Origin: Ianthella basta
Lineage: Eukaryota > Porifera > Demospongiae > Verongiida > Ianthellidae
Length of the DNA stretch: 64,000 bases
Direction: 5' to 3'
Assembly: GCA_964019415.1 (NCBI GenBank)
Contig: OZ025887.1
Span: forward strand, 3,031,306-3,095,305
In this document: positions 33,251-47,300 of the stretch, piece after piece
Layout of the letters: every line of letters starts with the position of its first letter
How positions within the stretch are numbered: position 1 is the stretch's first letter
Notes under the pieces: generated by a model
Told to the model about the DNA's origin: nothing
Databases searched by the model: none
The model's input: the letters and a program-made list of their open reading frames with translations, nothing else
Program-made: the position numbers and the translations under genes

Positions 33251-35144
33251 GCCAATTCTGAATATGAGACAATAATTTCATCAACTATTACCACTGGAAC
33301 CAAGTAACTTTATGTAAGTAGCTTACATGAAATGTGTAGAACGTTTCATACATTCTTAATTGAGAATGAAGCCTTAGAAGATACGTATAATATTATGAAT
33401 CAACTGAGGATCAGCCAGAAAAAGCACAAGTGTGACCATGCATGAACAAGTAGCAATTCCAAGACTATACTCTCCTTGATGCTAAGCTTGGTGTACTGAT
33501 TATATGCCATCCACTCAGAAGTCAACTTCCTATCCAAGCTATCAGTATTTCTGTCTAGATGCATACTTTTTAGGCTTTTGCATGTGGGCTGTCTCTGTGG
33601 CCACTTTACTAAGATGATTGTTATGCAGTAAGAAGTGACAAACCCAGATCTGAATGGCAACTTTTTGATCAGGCATAGATTTGTATAATCAAACAACATC
33701 TAAAAAGCCCCTTCAATGTAAGCAAAATATTTATCGTGTTAGACTTAACCAGAAAGTGTCCTTTCATATTTGTGTAAGCGCTCGAGTGTAACATGTCCTG
33801 TTACAGAGAATATTGTTTAAATTGTATACAAAGTGCTAAACTGTACCTGAATTTGGGTTTTACTTTTGTTCTCCATCATATGACTTATGTTACATTTGAG
33901 ATGCTCTTGCGAATATGAAACTTTACCCTACTCTGCATGCTATAATCACAATTGCTTGTTTTTCAGACGTCATTTAGACATGCTGGTTTTGCACTGGTAG
34001 TTGGTGACTGTGCTATCTACAGATATAGAATCTACAGGCATGTGTGCAGAAATCTATGGCAGGCCACCTCCATATCTGCCTGAATTGTGGAGTTACTACC
34101 TCTTCATTCAAAAGTTATGAGTTTTGCAATAACTTTAAGGTAGTAGGTACAGCTATAAGCTTCCTTTAGTGTACATTACTCTTGCCTATGTAACTCTCAA
34201 ACCATAAATCCACCAATGACAATTGTTACAAATGTGACTAATGGGTAAATTTCCCATAATTTGGTGTCATTCGTTAATTGATCAGTGATTCCCTTATTGA
34301 GATTATCTAGGTGAAAGTGAAAAATTATCACCTTGATTGAAGTCAAGCAACTGCAAGGCGTAGTGATAGTGTAATCTTAGGCCAGATCGATTGGCTTATC
34401 TTCACCCACTGAGGGCAGAGCATCACTTCAGGCAATCCTCACAACAAACTAGAGTTGTTTTAGATGTTTTTGAATTGAAATGTTTTGGATTGAAATCACT
34501 TAGCTTCACCATCTGCAGCAGTTGATTTGAGTGACCATCGCTTGATGCACTTCTGCCATAAGAAAATGGCCTGGAGAACTAGTTAGAAGGCACCTCTGGT
34601 GCTGGAGACGAGTAGATCAACTTTAACAACCTCCTTACCGAGCATGGAGTAAAGAATGTAGCCAAGAAAGGTTGGAAATATCAGTATTGCATTATCAATA
34701 AGCATTTGCCTCATCAATTATTTACCTACATATCATCTTTAGTGGCACGAGAACAGCACTTTGAGACCATTTGATTTCTAAAATTCAGGCAGGGAAGGAT
34801 TGGTGCTCTCCAAATTTTAGTTGTGCATATAAGATGTCTAAATCAACGTCTGTACCAAAAATTGTGCAGGTTTGATTTTGTCTTCCCTGCTACTTCAAGT
34901 GTTCAAGGAATGTGAATGGTTATTTTGTGAATACATACGTGTATTCACATGCATGATGTGTATAGTTAGTTTACATGTCTTGTATACACATATTAATGTC
35001 TATGCAGAACTCATGTTAACGTATAGTTATCAAGCTTTCTGCGCCTGTGCTCAGCTATCATGTCCATCATACCAGAGCAGGTGTGAGCAGCACAACAGTC
35101 ACCGACTTATTGTGATAACTGCTATTCTGCTCTGTATCATACAG
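33251..35144. other. No recognisable gene
   Basis: AT-rich, short frames only. The missing 5' exon(s) of DLST must lie here or further upstream; none was recognised. Confidence 0.4.
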
Positions 35145-35348
35145 GTTGGGATGTATTTCTTCCATCCGTCTTGTTTGCTCCACTGTGGTCAAATGTTAGT
35201 TCCAAAAGTTACAGCTCAAGGCACTTTAGCAATTGCTATTGTAGTATATTTTGTAATGTTGGCTCCTCTCCAGATGGCAATGCCACTGAGGTGAAGACAC
35301 CACCCTTTGCCGAATCTATTACTGAAGGAGATGTACAGTGGCAGAAAG
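35145..35348 (+). CDS. DLST: DLST exon: end of transit peptide and lipoyl domain start
   Basis: Two acceptors are possible: CTCTGTATCATACAG before 35145, or CCTCTCCAG before 35274; both give the same frame. The longer version adds a Ser/Cys-rich stretch with YSSRHFS, plausible as a mitochondrial presequence end. The certain part encodes [19 protein letters not shown], the first half of the lipoyl domain. Donor GTGTGC after 35348, phase 1. Confidence 0.8.
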
Positions 35349-38300
35349 GTGTGCCAAATTCTTCATTATAATTATAATATTTTAGTCGGTGGGTCTTGTT
35401 GCTCCAATGCGTCTTACATCACATACATCTTGCAACAGCCATAATGTTGTATGTTGTTGTGTTACGGCTGTTCCACATCACGATGCTGCATGCATGGATA
35501 TGAATATGCACTTTTAATAAGGCAATGATCAAGCACATCATGGTTGCTGACAGATTACTTGTAAGAAGTGGTGAATGCTTTCAGAGACTCTGTAGGAATC
35601 AATAACTGGCTACCAGCTTTACCTTTCCATTGCAACAGCAGTAATTGTACCAGAGCTAGTGGTAGCTAGCAAAGTAGGATCATACCTGTGGGCTGAATGC
35701 GAAGGTTGCTTTATAGGCATGCAGTGGATTGCTCCCAGGAGGAACTTATAGGTCTGTTGGTATAGGATGCTTGATAGATTGTTTCTTGCCTGAATGGTAT
35801 GTGCTGATGCATCCTGGTTTGAACAGGGTGATTCAAGGGAACCTCCTGTGCCTTGAGTGCTGCACCTTTTGGCTAGCATCTGGTGCACAGGAGTACTTAC
35901 CTGGGGTTCACTGCAATTACTTGGGACTCACATGAGTATCTGTGTATATAGGCTCCTGCCTGGTCTTTATGGGTTGTGCAGAAGACACTTGTGGGGCTGC
36001 ACCTTGTGTCTGGTAAGCATCTAATGCCAAGGGGTACTGGTGTGATGTTTCTCAGGAGCATGCTTGTGGTCCCTAAAGGATGCACTTTGATCACATATCT
36101 GTGCCTATCCCTATGTTCAAGGTCACACTAACCTGATCTAGGCTTGCCTGTACAGGTTGTTCAGCAGCTTCTTCACATTGAGCTTCTTACTTTTGCTTTG
36201 CATTCCTTGTCAGGCGTGATAATGCTTTCCTTATTCAGCATTGCAGTATAATGGTCAGTTTAGGGATGGTCTCACTATGAATAAGGTACTGTGAATGCCC
36301 GCTGTACCATGACAGTGCAACTATGGCTGCCATAGCTTCAGTGGCATTTACGGTTTGGGAAGAGGTATGAAATGTATGTGGTGAAGAAGAGAGTGGAAAA
36401 TGGAGTCTGGGAGCAAGCAAGCAAGAACAAAGTGGACCATAGACCTTGAGTGAACGGTGTTTTGCAATTGGGCTGACGAATCACACAAAAGAAGAAAGAA
36501 GCTACGTATTGCTACGACTTATCTCAGTGTCTACTTGTCCGTGGAACTGAAAAGAACTAAATACTAAGTCAAGGCAGTTTGCAGCACTATTGAAACTCGT
36601 GAAGAAGGTAAAGAGGAAGTACACTACTTTTCAGAAGAAGAGGAGATAAGGAATATACTTTGAAGACGATGTTGGCAATGAAGCTGTGAAAAATTGCTGG
36701 AAAGACTTTCTACACTTGGTATGAGACAGCACAGTAGTGCTCTCTATGTAGGGATGGTGGTGGTTGTTTGCATGCTGTAGTACAAACGAAACATAGTGCT
36801 ACTGTACATACTCCTGTACAGAAGTACGAACTGGTGACAAACCATCTGCGAGGAAGGGGAGCCTGTACAGTATACAGATCTAACTGTACTTCCAAGCACA
36901 AACGCACCATCATTTTTCGTGTCTTGTCATCTCCTACTTCTTATTCTTCTTCTCCATCAGCTGTATGTAGCTCATGAACGATAGGGAGTAAGAGCATAAT
37001 TTACCCATTCTGTAGCACTTTCATCAGGTTGGCACCTTTTGTTGGTTTGATGGCTCCACGAGCAGTCTGCAAATGGAGGAATTTGGGCCTTTGTGATGCA
37101 TTGCTACGAGCAAAATAACATTTTACAATGACATAATCACACAGTTTGTTGTACCCAGACCCACATGCACCACCACCACACAAGGTGAGTCTGGTAATAG
37201 TACTACATGCCACTCAGCCCTATGACGTTACCGTCTGAAATGCTGAACTACCAATCACAGTGCAGTTGGAAACTGCAAAGTGCTGATGACACTGTGAGGT
37301 ATGGTGTGGCTGAAAGCCAAGTACCGCTGCCATGCCTGTTAAGGCTCAGTGAAGGGCGTACTCTACTGCACTGACTTAAATAAAGATAGCAGTACCCTAT
37401 GTGAAAGTCAGAAGACTTGATTGCAGTAGAGTGAACGTCGATCACTTCAGTTACTTGCCATGCGAGAACTCGCACTTGTTGTGTTCGTTGTGCTAGTGAC
37501 TGACGGTGGCAAATACTTCAGCTACGTTTGATGTTATGTTCCTTTGCATTTTGTCTTTGACTCACTGAGGTGAGATTAGGCCTTCTTAGATGGTGCTTGC
37601 AGTTTATTAGTTGTTGCATATGTAGTCATCAGCATATAAATTGTCATATGGCTAAGCGGAATGTAGTACTGTATAGTTTCTAATATGGACGACCTTAAAA
37701 ATAATTCCAGCGCTGAAAGGTGCTTCTTATTAGAACGGCCTTAAATATGCAATGACCAAGGGGTGCTTCAATTAGAAGGGCGCCTAGCACGTGTGTTAGA
37801 GTGGAATAGTACTTTTGAGCACCTGCATACAGAACAGTGCGCTGCTTTTGTTTCGTGGTGTACTGGCATAGACTCGACTTGGCACTTGTGGGCTCCTCGC
37901 TATTAGCAAGTGCAGATGCCACCTGGCTGTCTTCTTTGTCAGCCTGTGCTACTCAGTTCCAGTGGGTGCTTCCTTGGTGTCCCCACAGGTCGCTTGACCC
38001 ACTTAACCATCTTCCCACATTCTGTGGATGTGAATGAAATATACTAGAAAGACTTGGCTAGACTACTCCCTGTGAAATCTCTGCACCTAAGTGCAGCAAA
38101 CGTTCACCGTAGTGGCGTGAAAGAGCTATCTGGTTCCACGAAGGGCACAACAGAACAGCGTGCTGTCCAGAGACCAGGAAGGAGCTACATAAGATGCTTG
38201 ATATCCTCGACAGAGCTTGCACCAGAAGGGGAATGAGGATAAGTGGACAAAAGACCAAGGTTCTCAGCATTGGAGAACCAGTAGGTGACCATCAAGCCAT

Positions 38301-41300
38301 AACATTGAAAGGTCAGACTTGAGGAAGTAGACTCCTTCTCCTATTTAGGAAGTGAGGTAGAGCAGACTGCTAGGGTGGACAGAGAGGTGAGGATCAGACT
38401 AGAGAAGACAGCAACTGTTTATCAAATGTGGAGACGGAAGGGCTACTGGGGTGGAAAACTCAGCAAAGCAACCAAAGTATAGGTGTTTTATTCACTGGCC
38501 ATTACAGTCCTCCTATATGGGCAGAGACCTGGTCAGCAACTCAGCATGACATCAGGACATTGAAGACATTCCAAATGAGATGTCTCTGTGACATTTGCGG
38601 GAGTGACTGTGTTGGACATGCAGCGCAATGTTGACATACTGGAGGAGACTGGGGCTACCAGTAGAAGAACAACTCGGGCAGAAGAGGCTCCAGTGGTTCA
38701 GACACCTAAGGCGGATGTTAGACCATCGGCCACAGAAGCAACAGCCAAGGTGCAGACCAAGAGGGAAGAAGAGAAAACTGGGAGAGACATCTTTGCAATG
38801 GATAGATCTCATCAGCAGAGATCTAACTAGAATCAAAACAAACTGGCAGGAAGTGGTGACAGACAGGAGTGCATCGTGAGCTGCTATCCACCATCAATGC
38901 AACCTTAATCTGTGACAAAGTAGAGCAATTGGACCCTGTCCAACGTCCATGATGGACAAGAAGTAACGAAGTGTGTGTGTATGTTTGTGTCTGTCTGTGT
39001 GGGTTTGTATGTGTCTGTTTCTGTCTGTGTTTGTGCATGTGTGCGTGTGCATGCATATGCTAGTTCTACATAGGAACTGAACATACTCATGTGTACACTA
39101 TAATGGCAGGATGATCACAAGAGAGCAAGATGGCAAGCTTAGTTGAACAGGGATTGAGGATGAGAAGAGCATGCAGTGTACATTTATTCTATACTGCATT
39201 ACAGTTGTCATCCAAAGGCATGATACAAGTCTTGAGGTAGAGCACCAGGAGAAATCATGGAGAAAGCTGGAAAGATGCCTAAGGAGGTTCACAGCATGGT
39301 TGATGTGGTCGGTGTAAGTCAAAGTGTTTGGATCTGTTGTAGTTGTGACAGTGCAGTAAGTTGACTGCAATGATAATGTACGTGAGTGTACGGTACTGCT
39401 TCCAAGAGACAACCAGAAGGCTTCATTTGTGTTTGAAACTCTTTAACTGTACAAACAGCTACTGCTTTAGTCTTTACATGGGTCCAAAGGAATTATTTAT
39501 TGGCTCTCACACTGTGACTGCAAAGCATCAGACCTCTCAACATGGCTGCAATTCGGTCAGCTGGCATATAGTAGTTAAATTTCGTAGGAGTTCATTGGCA
39601 TTAAAATAACGGTTCAGATATCCAATGGAATTCTGTTATGACCAGGAGCCAAGCAAGTGTCTTTCTTCAAGAGATGGTAAAGTGCAACAACAATGTAAAC
39701 TGAGCCAGATCAGCTGACCGTTCTGTTGCAGTGTCAGTTGTTCAGTATAAGTCAAATGCTGGTGAGGCTATATTTCCAAACACCTCATCAACATTTGAAC
39801 TGTATGTCTGTTTTATTATTGTACCAGATGACCCCCAATTTTGGGAAGTACATTTTCACAATTGATGGTTCAGTACATTTAGTCCAACTAAGAATGACGT
39901 GCTGTAGGTAATGCAGCTACATCCGGTGTGTTTTTGCGCAACTGTTGCCTTTCTTTGTTCCTTGTATATAGCTGTAGGGGATGTTGTTAAAGAAGATGAG
40001 CAAATTGCAGAGATTGAGACAGATAAGGTACTATAATGATGTTTACAATGTATCATCTTTATTGGGGACGTGTAACATGCAGTTTCCATGCTGTAGACCA
40101 CTATGCCAGTGTCATCTCCTGTGGCTGGTGTTATTGAAGAAATACTTGTTCCCGATGGAGAAAAAGTGACAGCTGGAATGGTGCTCTGTCGAATTAATGT
40201 TGATGGTTTGTTCTTATTGATATGTTGTGAAAATGTTTGTATGTGATGGTTGTCCATTCACCCATATTGTGTTATTTGTATTTATGGCAGCTATGCAGTC
40301 TAGCTCTGAGCAGAAGCTGACCAGTGCAAATTCTGAAGAACCACCCAGTGCTAGCATCCAGCAAGAAACAATTCCTGCTGGTAGTGAACTTTCTTCAACT
40401 GCACCAATTCCTCAGCAACCACCTCCTGTGCCACCACTTCCAGGTTTTGACATACGTATTCTGTATTCATTTTATTTTGTTGTCACTAGTGCTTTCTATG
40501 TTACTCTTGCACAGTGACACCTATGACCAAAGCCCCGCCTGCTCCAACACCTTCGAAGTCAGCTTCTTTTCCACTGAAGCGTGTTGGGACACGAAGAACA
40601 GAGACTCGGGTATGTTATTAAGTGTATTATACTTGTATTCAAAGATATATTTGCTCTAGATTAAGTAATTATTAAACCAAGACCTTATTGACTTTCCAAG
40701 AGTGCTAAATTTAAACAACAGCACACCTGCCAACGTGGTCTAAATGGTTTAGTGCTAATCACATGACCACAGACCAATGAGATTCCAGGGCATCATGTTT
40801 GAACACGTTATTGGGCAAGCCTGAGCAAGCCCCACTCTTGCATGGAGTGTGGTGCAGAAGTCTCTGTATAATTATGGTGGTTATTACTAGGCAGATGATC
40901 ATCATCGTGGGGGCGAGCCTGGCGAGATTAGAGTCTGGTAGTGCTGCAACTTTCGTGGGATCCATAGTAGTTCTGAGACTGCTCATAAGCAGAGGAACAG
41001 CGCATTGATCTAGTATGGTATACTGTACAGTGGGTAGCTAGGGTGCAATTAGCCCTCCTGTTGTGCTATTGTAGTGGAGGCTGGTTTCAGCTCTTGTAGC
41101 TCCTGTGTGGTTGTGCCTGATCTCCATAGCCGCTAGTAATCCGTGTTTGTGGCGTCATCTCCATAAAGCATAGTTGAAAGTGTGAAGCTAAAGGAGTCTT
41201 GTTGTGAGGGCTTATGGGTGCCAGTGGTTGTTGGCTGGATAGTAGTTAGGTAATTCGCCTTCTTGTCTTTCGTGTAAACCGACGTGGACAGTTGTCCTCG

Positions 41301-44300
41301 CTGAATGTTCTAGAGGTTTGCAAGCTGCAGCCATTTTATGACATATAATATTATACCATACATTGTGTCTACGCACAGTGCAGGCACAATGATATGCATG
41401 ATAGTGCAACCACAATGTTTATGAGATGCAAAATGAATGGTACAAATGGCATTCGCGAAGTGTATACTGTGTATACGCCTACTGCATGTGTTGCAGACCC
41501 TGGTGCCCAAATATTGTGCCAAAACTTTCCCCGGAGCCCAACAGACGTATGACACATACAAATATATAAGTACACATACAGACAGCGGTGACATACATCA
41601 CGCTGGTGTTGGACTTGCTCAGGCTCGCCCCAACTATTATTATGTGTAGATGGTATGTCTCACCAGAAGTTAAAGAATATGGTTGCCGCTTGCTTGCCAA
41701 CCTCGCACTCTCTGAAACAAAGGCGACTAACCAACTGCGACACTCCGAAACAAAGACCCCTTTACTAACTGCACACACCCCGTTGGAAGGTCACTCACGC
41801 CACTATATCTAGGAGGACACTCTCTCCCACTTTTGTTGATGTATGGGAAAGCAGCGGCTCCCCAAGTCAGCTGGGGTGTCAATATTCGATGCAGGGCTTT
41901 TGCGTGATCTTCATGGTCAGACACCTACAGTCAACGTTCCACTGGAACGACAGCGTGCACCAGCCATTCTTCTAGATAGGGACCAGATCTTTTCAGCAAT
42001 CAAAGATGGCTGCAGTGAATTGTCTTTGAGCAGGCTGTTCATCTAGTGTATTCATACTGATGCATGACATTGTCAGTATATTTGTTGGCATGGGTAAGTG
42101 GTCCATCTGCCCCACTCAGATATCACCTTGTTGCCATAGTGTCTAGCACATTTATGATGAGGAAGACAGTTGGAGAGTCACCGTGTGCTCCGTTCCTGCC
42201 ATGGCCCACTATCTAGACCACAATCACTGCACGTGTATGTGACACTCACTCAGGCTCATCCAACAATGCCTTGCATTTGCTTAGTTAGTTATGTAACATT
42301 TCACTCAGTTCAGTGGAAGAGATACATAGCGCTCCCTTGATTCATTGTCCTACTGAGCATGACACTGTGGATAGTGAGCAAACGTCTTTGTGTACATCCC
42401 AAGACTTACGTACCTAACTTTCAGGGAAATGTTACACCCAGTGTGTCACTTCCCCAGCTTATGTGGCAGTAGCAACAAGTATACGGCCAGAGGTTTCACT
42501 GTTCTGGATGCAATGAAAGGTGCCGCCACTCACTCCATATGCCTGTCTCATGCGGTCGACTTCTGCTCTATTATGGCACAAATGTGGAAAGCTGGAAATT
42601 TTGTCTTGAACAGTGTCGGTCACTTGCTTGCTATTTGAGAGAGTAGCGCTGCATTCAGTCAGAGCTAAGTCAAACAAATTGTTTAGGCTAACAGGCTGCG
42701 TACACTCCGTCCTGGATCATCTAGTTGAATGTGTGCATTAACTATTAAGAGATTTAACCTAAGTCATATAAATGATCTCATTACCTGGAGGTCACATGAT
42801 CAGTACTAACTTTGCAATAGTCACTCTGAATGTGTATTGCATTTGTTACTGATTGAATGTACATTCACAAAACGTTTACCAAAGGTAAACCCCTTGAACT
42901 AGTTTGGAGTCTGACATGAATAGGTTATATCACACTCAAGGGTGATGCATAAGTGATATACCTGAGTTCCAAGTTCTGTGGGCGAGATTATAGCTAGCAT
43001 TGGGGGGAGAATGCCCCGTAAGCGCAAGTGCATCCCCAAGTGTGACCATGCATGCTGATGTGACATCTGCGAGCAATTATTGTGTACTGGCATGGTACAC
43101 CACCTTGGCATGCTGCCCACTATGGTGAATCTTGCGCTAGCAAGATGGGACCAATTGATTTTGTAGTGTCTGCGAAAGTACCAACAAAGAGCTGCTGGGT
43201 AATGTCCGGAACCGGAACAGTCCCAACCAACTGTAACACCAATACTGGTGTAGTTAGTTGGTGGTGTAAACCCAGTGATCCTTCAAGCAACAATGTCTGG
43301 AAGTTTAAATTCAATTTGCACGATCAAATCTGCCCATAACCGGAAGTCAAAGGGGAGTTTAATTCAGATGTTTGTTGTCCAGGAAGAAAAACAGGGTATC
43401 GAAAGATAAGTTCGCAAGACCATTAAGGTGGGCAATGAAGAACCATCCATGGATGGTAGGATGATGTGTGAATGCAACTCATGGTCCATTCTCAGTAATC
43501 CACGAGACCTAAGTGGCCTTGCATTTTAGTTTAGGCAAAATTGTAAACAAATGCACAAACTGAAATATTCTTATATGTATAGTGAGAGAGATAGATAGAT
43601 GCCACTGAAGTGTTGCATAAGATCTGCACTGTGTCAGTGTGTAATGGTAGAAATACATGGTCCATGTATTTTTGGGATCTTGCTGCAGGTGAAGATGCCT
43701 AGGATGCGCCAGCGTATTGCTGAGCGGCTGAAGGAAGCTCAGAATGTCAATGCTATGCTTACTACTTTCAATGAAGTAGATATGAGGTTTGTTTTATGTC
43801 AGTCAACAAGCATTGGTGTGTAGATAGGTATGACTGTTTGGAGGTATTGTATCAGAATATGCTTTTTGATGTAAATCATCGAATGCTGTACTGGTTCATG
43901 GCTACATATTGGAGCAGATCACAGCAAGGGATTCATTCAGGGAATCATGATATCAGTTGTACAAGACTAAGGTAGAAGTACAACTGCCGGCAGGAAGAGA
44001 AGAGTGACATAATAGTAAGGGATAAAGGAGGAAAGGAATCTCCTGAATGAATCCCTTGCTGTGATCTGCTCTAGTGTCCGCGCAATGATCAATACTAAAA
44101 TATAGCAATGAACCTGTACAGTATCATCAATTGCTCGAAGTGAGCTACTGCGAAGCTAGCATACCAGCGGAAAAACATCAAGAAAGGTTATAGTGACATG
44201 GGAACCAACTTACCTTCCTGCTACATTGTAAGGAGAAGGAATCATCCCTGATGGCTTTTGAGTCTCCCTACACTTGCATCATGGGGAACCCAGAGGATTG

Positions 44301-47300
44301 CCAAAAACACAGAATCAGCCCTACTCCATCTACAAATCTGAGACATTCGGATGAAGAAATCAAGGATTGCAGAAGAGGCCCCCACCTGCAGTGAGAAGAT
44401 CCAAGCCATATTGAACAGAGTAAAGTAGGAGAAAGTTGAGTGCTGGTGTACCTCTGAGAAGAGGTACATGGAGACCAATTAATAGCACTTCCAGAATGTC
44501 TTGTGCCTGCTAGCCCGACACTCAGCCCATACACTCACTACAGACCAAATAGTATGTAACCCAAGCTGCAAGATGTGTCTGCTGTCTCCTTGGGATTCAA
44601 GTAATTTGTGGGTTCAGGGGCAAATTGAAAGAACCTCTAGTAAAGTGGAAATGCCCATTCCTGTATTGGAGAAAAAAGGAGTTGTCTATGTAGTTAAAAA
44701 ATGGCATTGCCATGCATGCACAGGAGATTGAACACTAAGTGAAGTGGATGTTTGCCTCGGTCAAGGAAGTCGTACCCAACCTCTCTCACAGAAGGATCGT
44801 GGAAGCTAGACACATCCACCAGACACCGAACTCCACAAACTTGGGCTGTTGCATGATTTTGGACCCTGGACAGTGTCTGGATCGCTCTTCTCACTTGACC
44901 TACCTTATGCATACTCCTCATCATTTAATGACCCATTACAATGGCACCATGGCAGCATTGCCTCTTTGTTACATCACTCCTTCCTCCTTTCTCCTTATTA
45001 CATCACTTTTCTCTTCCCACATTTGGTTCCCCTGAAAGTTGCACTTTTGTTAGTTTTGTACATTGGATGAAGATCTGCGGACTGAACATCAAATGATTTC
45101 TTGAAGGAATCCCCTGCTGTGATCTGCTCCAAAATTTGCCTGCTTATCACTCATCAAGGTTTTGTCCAGCTAACAGTGGATCCATAGTGCATTGCTTTGC
45201 TTCCCTGTAACTTTGTCATCATCATCGTCTTCTTTGAAGGAGAAGTCTTCTGTCTGTTTTTTAGCAGCCTCACTCACTGCACCAGTACTCTCCCAAACAG
45301 AACAGGTTCATGCACATTCTAGCTATAGGCTATATCCTATTAATAAAAAATTACTAATGGTAAATTAAAAAGATTAAAAATGGTAGGGATGGCACAAAAA
45401 GTACAGAAAAAGTACAGGCTGACACACAGTGGAGCATTAGCCATGGTCCCTACATGCAAGGATGTGGCACCTTCTAGTCCTACATCCTTGAATGTCGGGA
45501 CGATGGTTAATGCTCCACTGTGTAACAACTTTTACTTGTTTCTGTCCTTTTTGTGCCATCCCTACATCTTTTACCATATTTTGTAAAACATTTTTATTAA
45601 TTCTAGTTTGTGTGCTCTTTATGGTGTGCAAGTTGCACATGCGAAGTTGCAACCACAGAACATCGATGCTGGTATAGGACCTTATTTCTGGAGCTAATCA
45701 GCACCCCTCCAAGCTAGGCCAACAGAATGAGCCGTGAAACAGCCCCTGGAAGCTAACTGATTATTAATCAGAAAGTGCAATAGTACTCTCTATGTAGGGA
45801 TGGTACAAGGTGTTTCAAATTCACAATACATAGGTATGGGACCGAAATCACAGAAAGCACCAAAAACCACCAAAACAAGGCTGGGGGGGAGGGGGATTGA
45901 TACAAACTATTCTTATACTAAACTGACGTGAAAGGCAAGTGAAAATGGTCTGTCAGCAAAAATGACACTTGAAACATCTATTTATGTCTTCATATTCTTT
46001 TTTCTTCTTCTTCATATTCTTCTTCGCCATCTGTAACTTATGAGCATAATTAGCTATCAAACTAATTCCAAGATGAACATACTACAAATTACCCAAACTG
46101 TATTTTTTGTAGGTTTAGAAACTGCCGCAAGCAAGTGTCACTTATTACGGTTACTAGGTCTGTCCAGAGATGTTGTTATGCGCAAGATGCCATTTTACAA
46201 TGACATTGACAACCAGCAGTTTTCCACCTACTGTTCCTTCAATGTATGTTCAATAGCCACACGATTCCGTTAGATGTCCATTCAGGGGTGCATATGAGAC
46301 AAGCTTTGGTCAAAGTTAGCTTGCGCATCGTTTTATAGTCCCTATAACAATGTATTGTGAATCAAATACCGCGTACCATCCCTACATAGAGAGTACTATC
46401 GTACTCTCTGATAAACTAGCATTGTGCATGTGCAGGAACGTTCTAGTTTGTTGCTCAGGCTACGAATAGGCTAACCCATGGCTTCCTTCGGTGTTACCAG
46501 ATATGACCTCGGTTATATCCTGTAATGCCTCAGAAGCCATGGGTTAACCTATACTTACACTAGCCAGTGCTTGACTCACTGGCATACAACTCACTATAGT
46601 AGGTAGTTCCACATGTGGCAGGCACTCTTGCTGATCTTGAGATGTATGGCTATCAAAGTAAAATTAATGTAAGACAGTGGCTGCCATCCAGAGGACCATT
46701 ACTTTGCCAGCCTAGGTGTCATCACATATCTTGATACCAAGCTGGTGATTGTGTTATGTGTGTAGTGCAGTGAGTTTTAGGAAGATTTTATGTGTGCTGT
46801 TGTGTATGTACTTTTGTAGTCAACTAATAGCAACAAGAAAGATACACAAGGAGGCTTTCTTGAAGAAACATGGAGTCAAGCTGGGATTCATGTCTGCATT
46901 TGTGAAAGCTGCAAGCTTTGCCCTTGCAGACCAGCCAGTTGTAAATGCAGGTGAGATTTTAAATTGGCTGTGCATTGTACGGTACCTATATTCAGGATTA
47001 CCGTATGATAATCCTTTAATATGTAAGCTTTCCATAATCTTTAATTTGTGTTTGTGGCATTATAAGTGGGCATCTGATTGGCCTATGCTGACCCCATTTT
47101 GGCAGGCCTGATCATCCTCTGGTGTTAAGCTATCTGCCTCTCAACGGCATCTGCTATAACCTAGATCAAGCAGCCCTTACTGTCGACTGGTGCATAGCCT
47201 ATTGGTGCTGTAGGGCAGCAGCAGCAACCTCAGACATAACCACTTTGGCCATGTGCATGTGGATTGCAACAAGCAGTCTCTGAGATGCTCTGTGTGCCTC

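Noticed and set aside
41650-41800. Armadillo-like phrase [16 protein letters not shown]
   Set aside because: Only one short stretch resembles an ARM helix; no further repeats, splice sites or upstream coding.
43082-43339. 85-codon Trp/Cys-containing frame
   Set aside because: Overlapping opposite-strand frame of similar length, no recognised domain and no codon or splice support.
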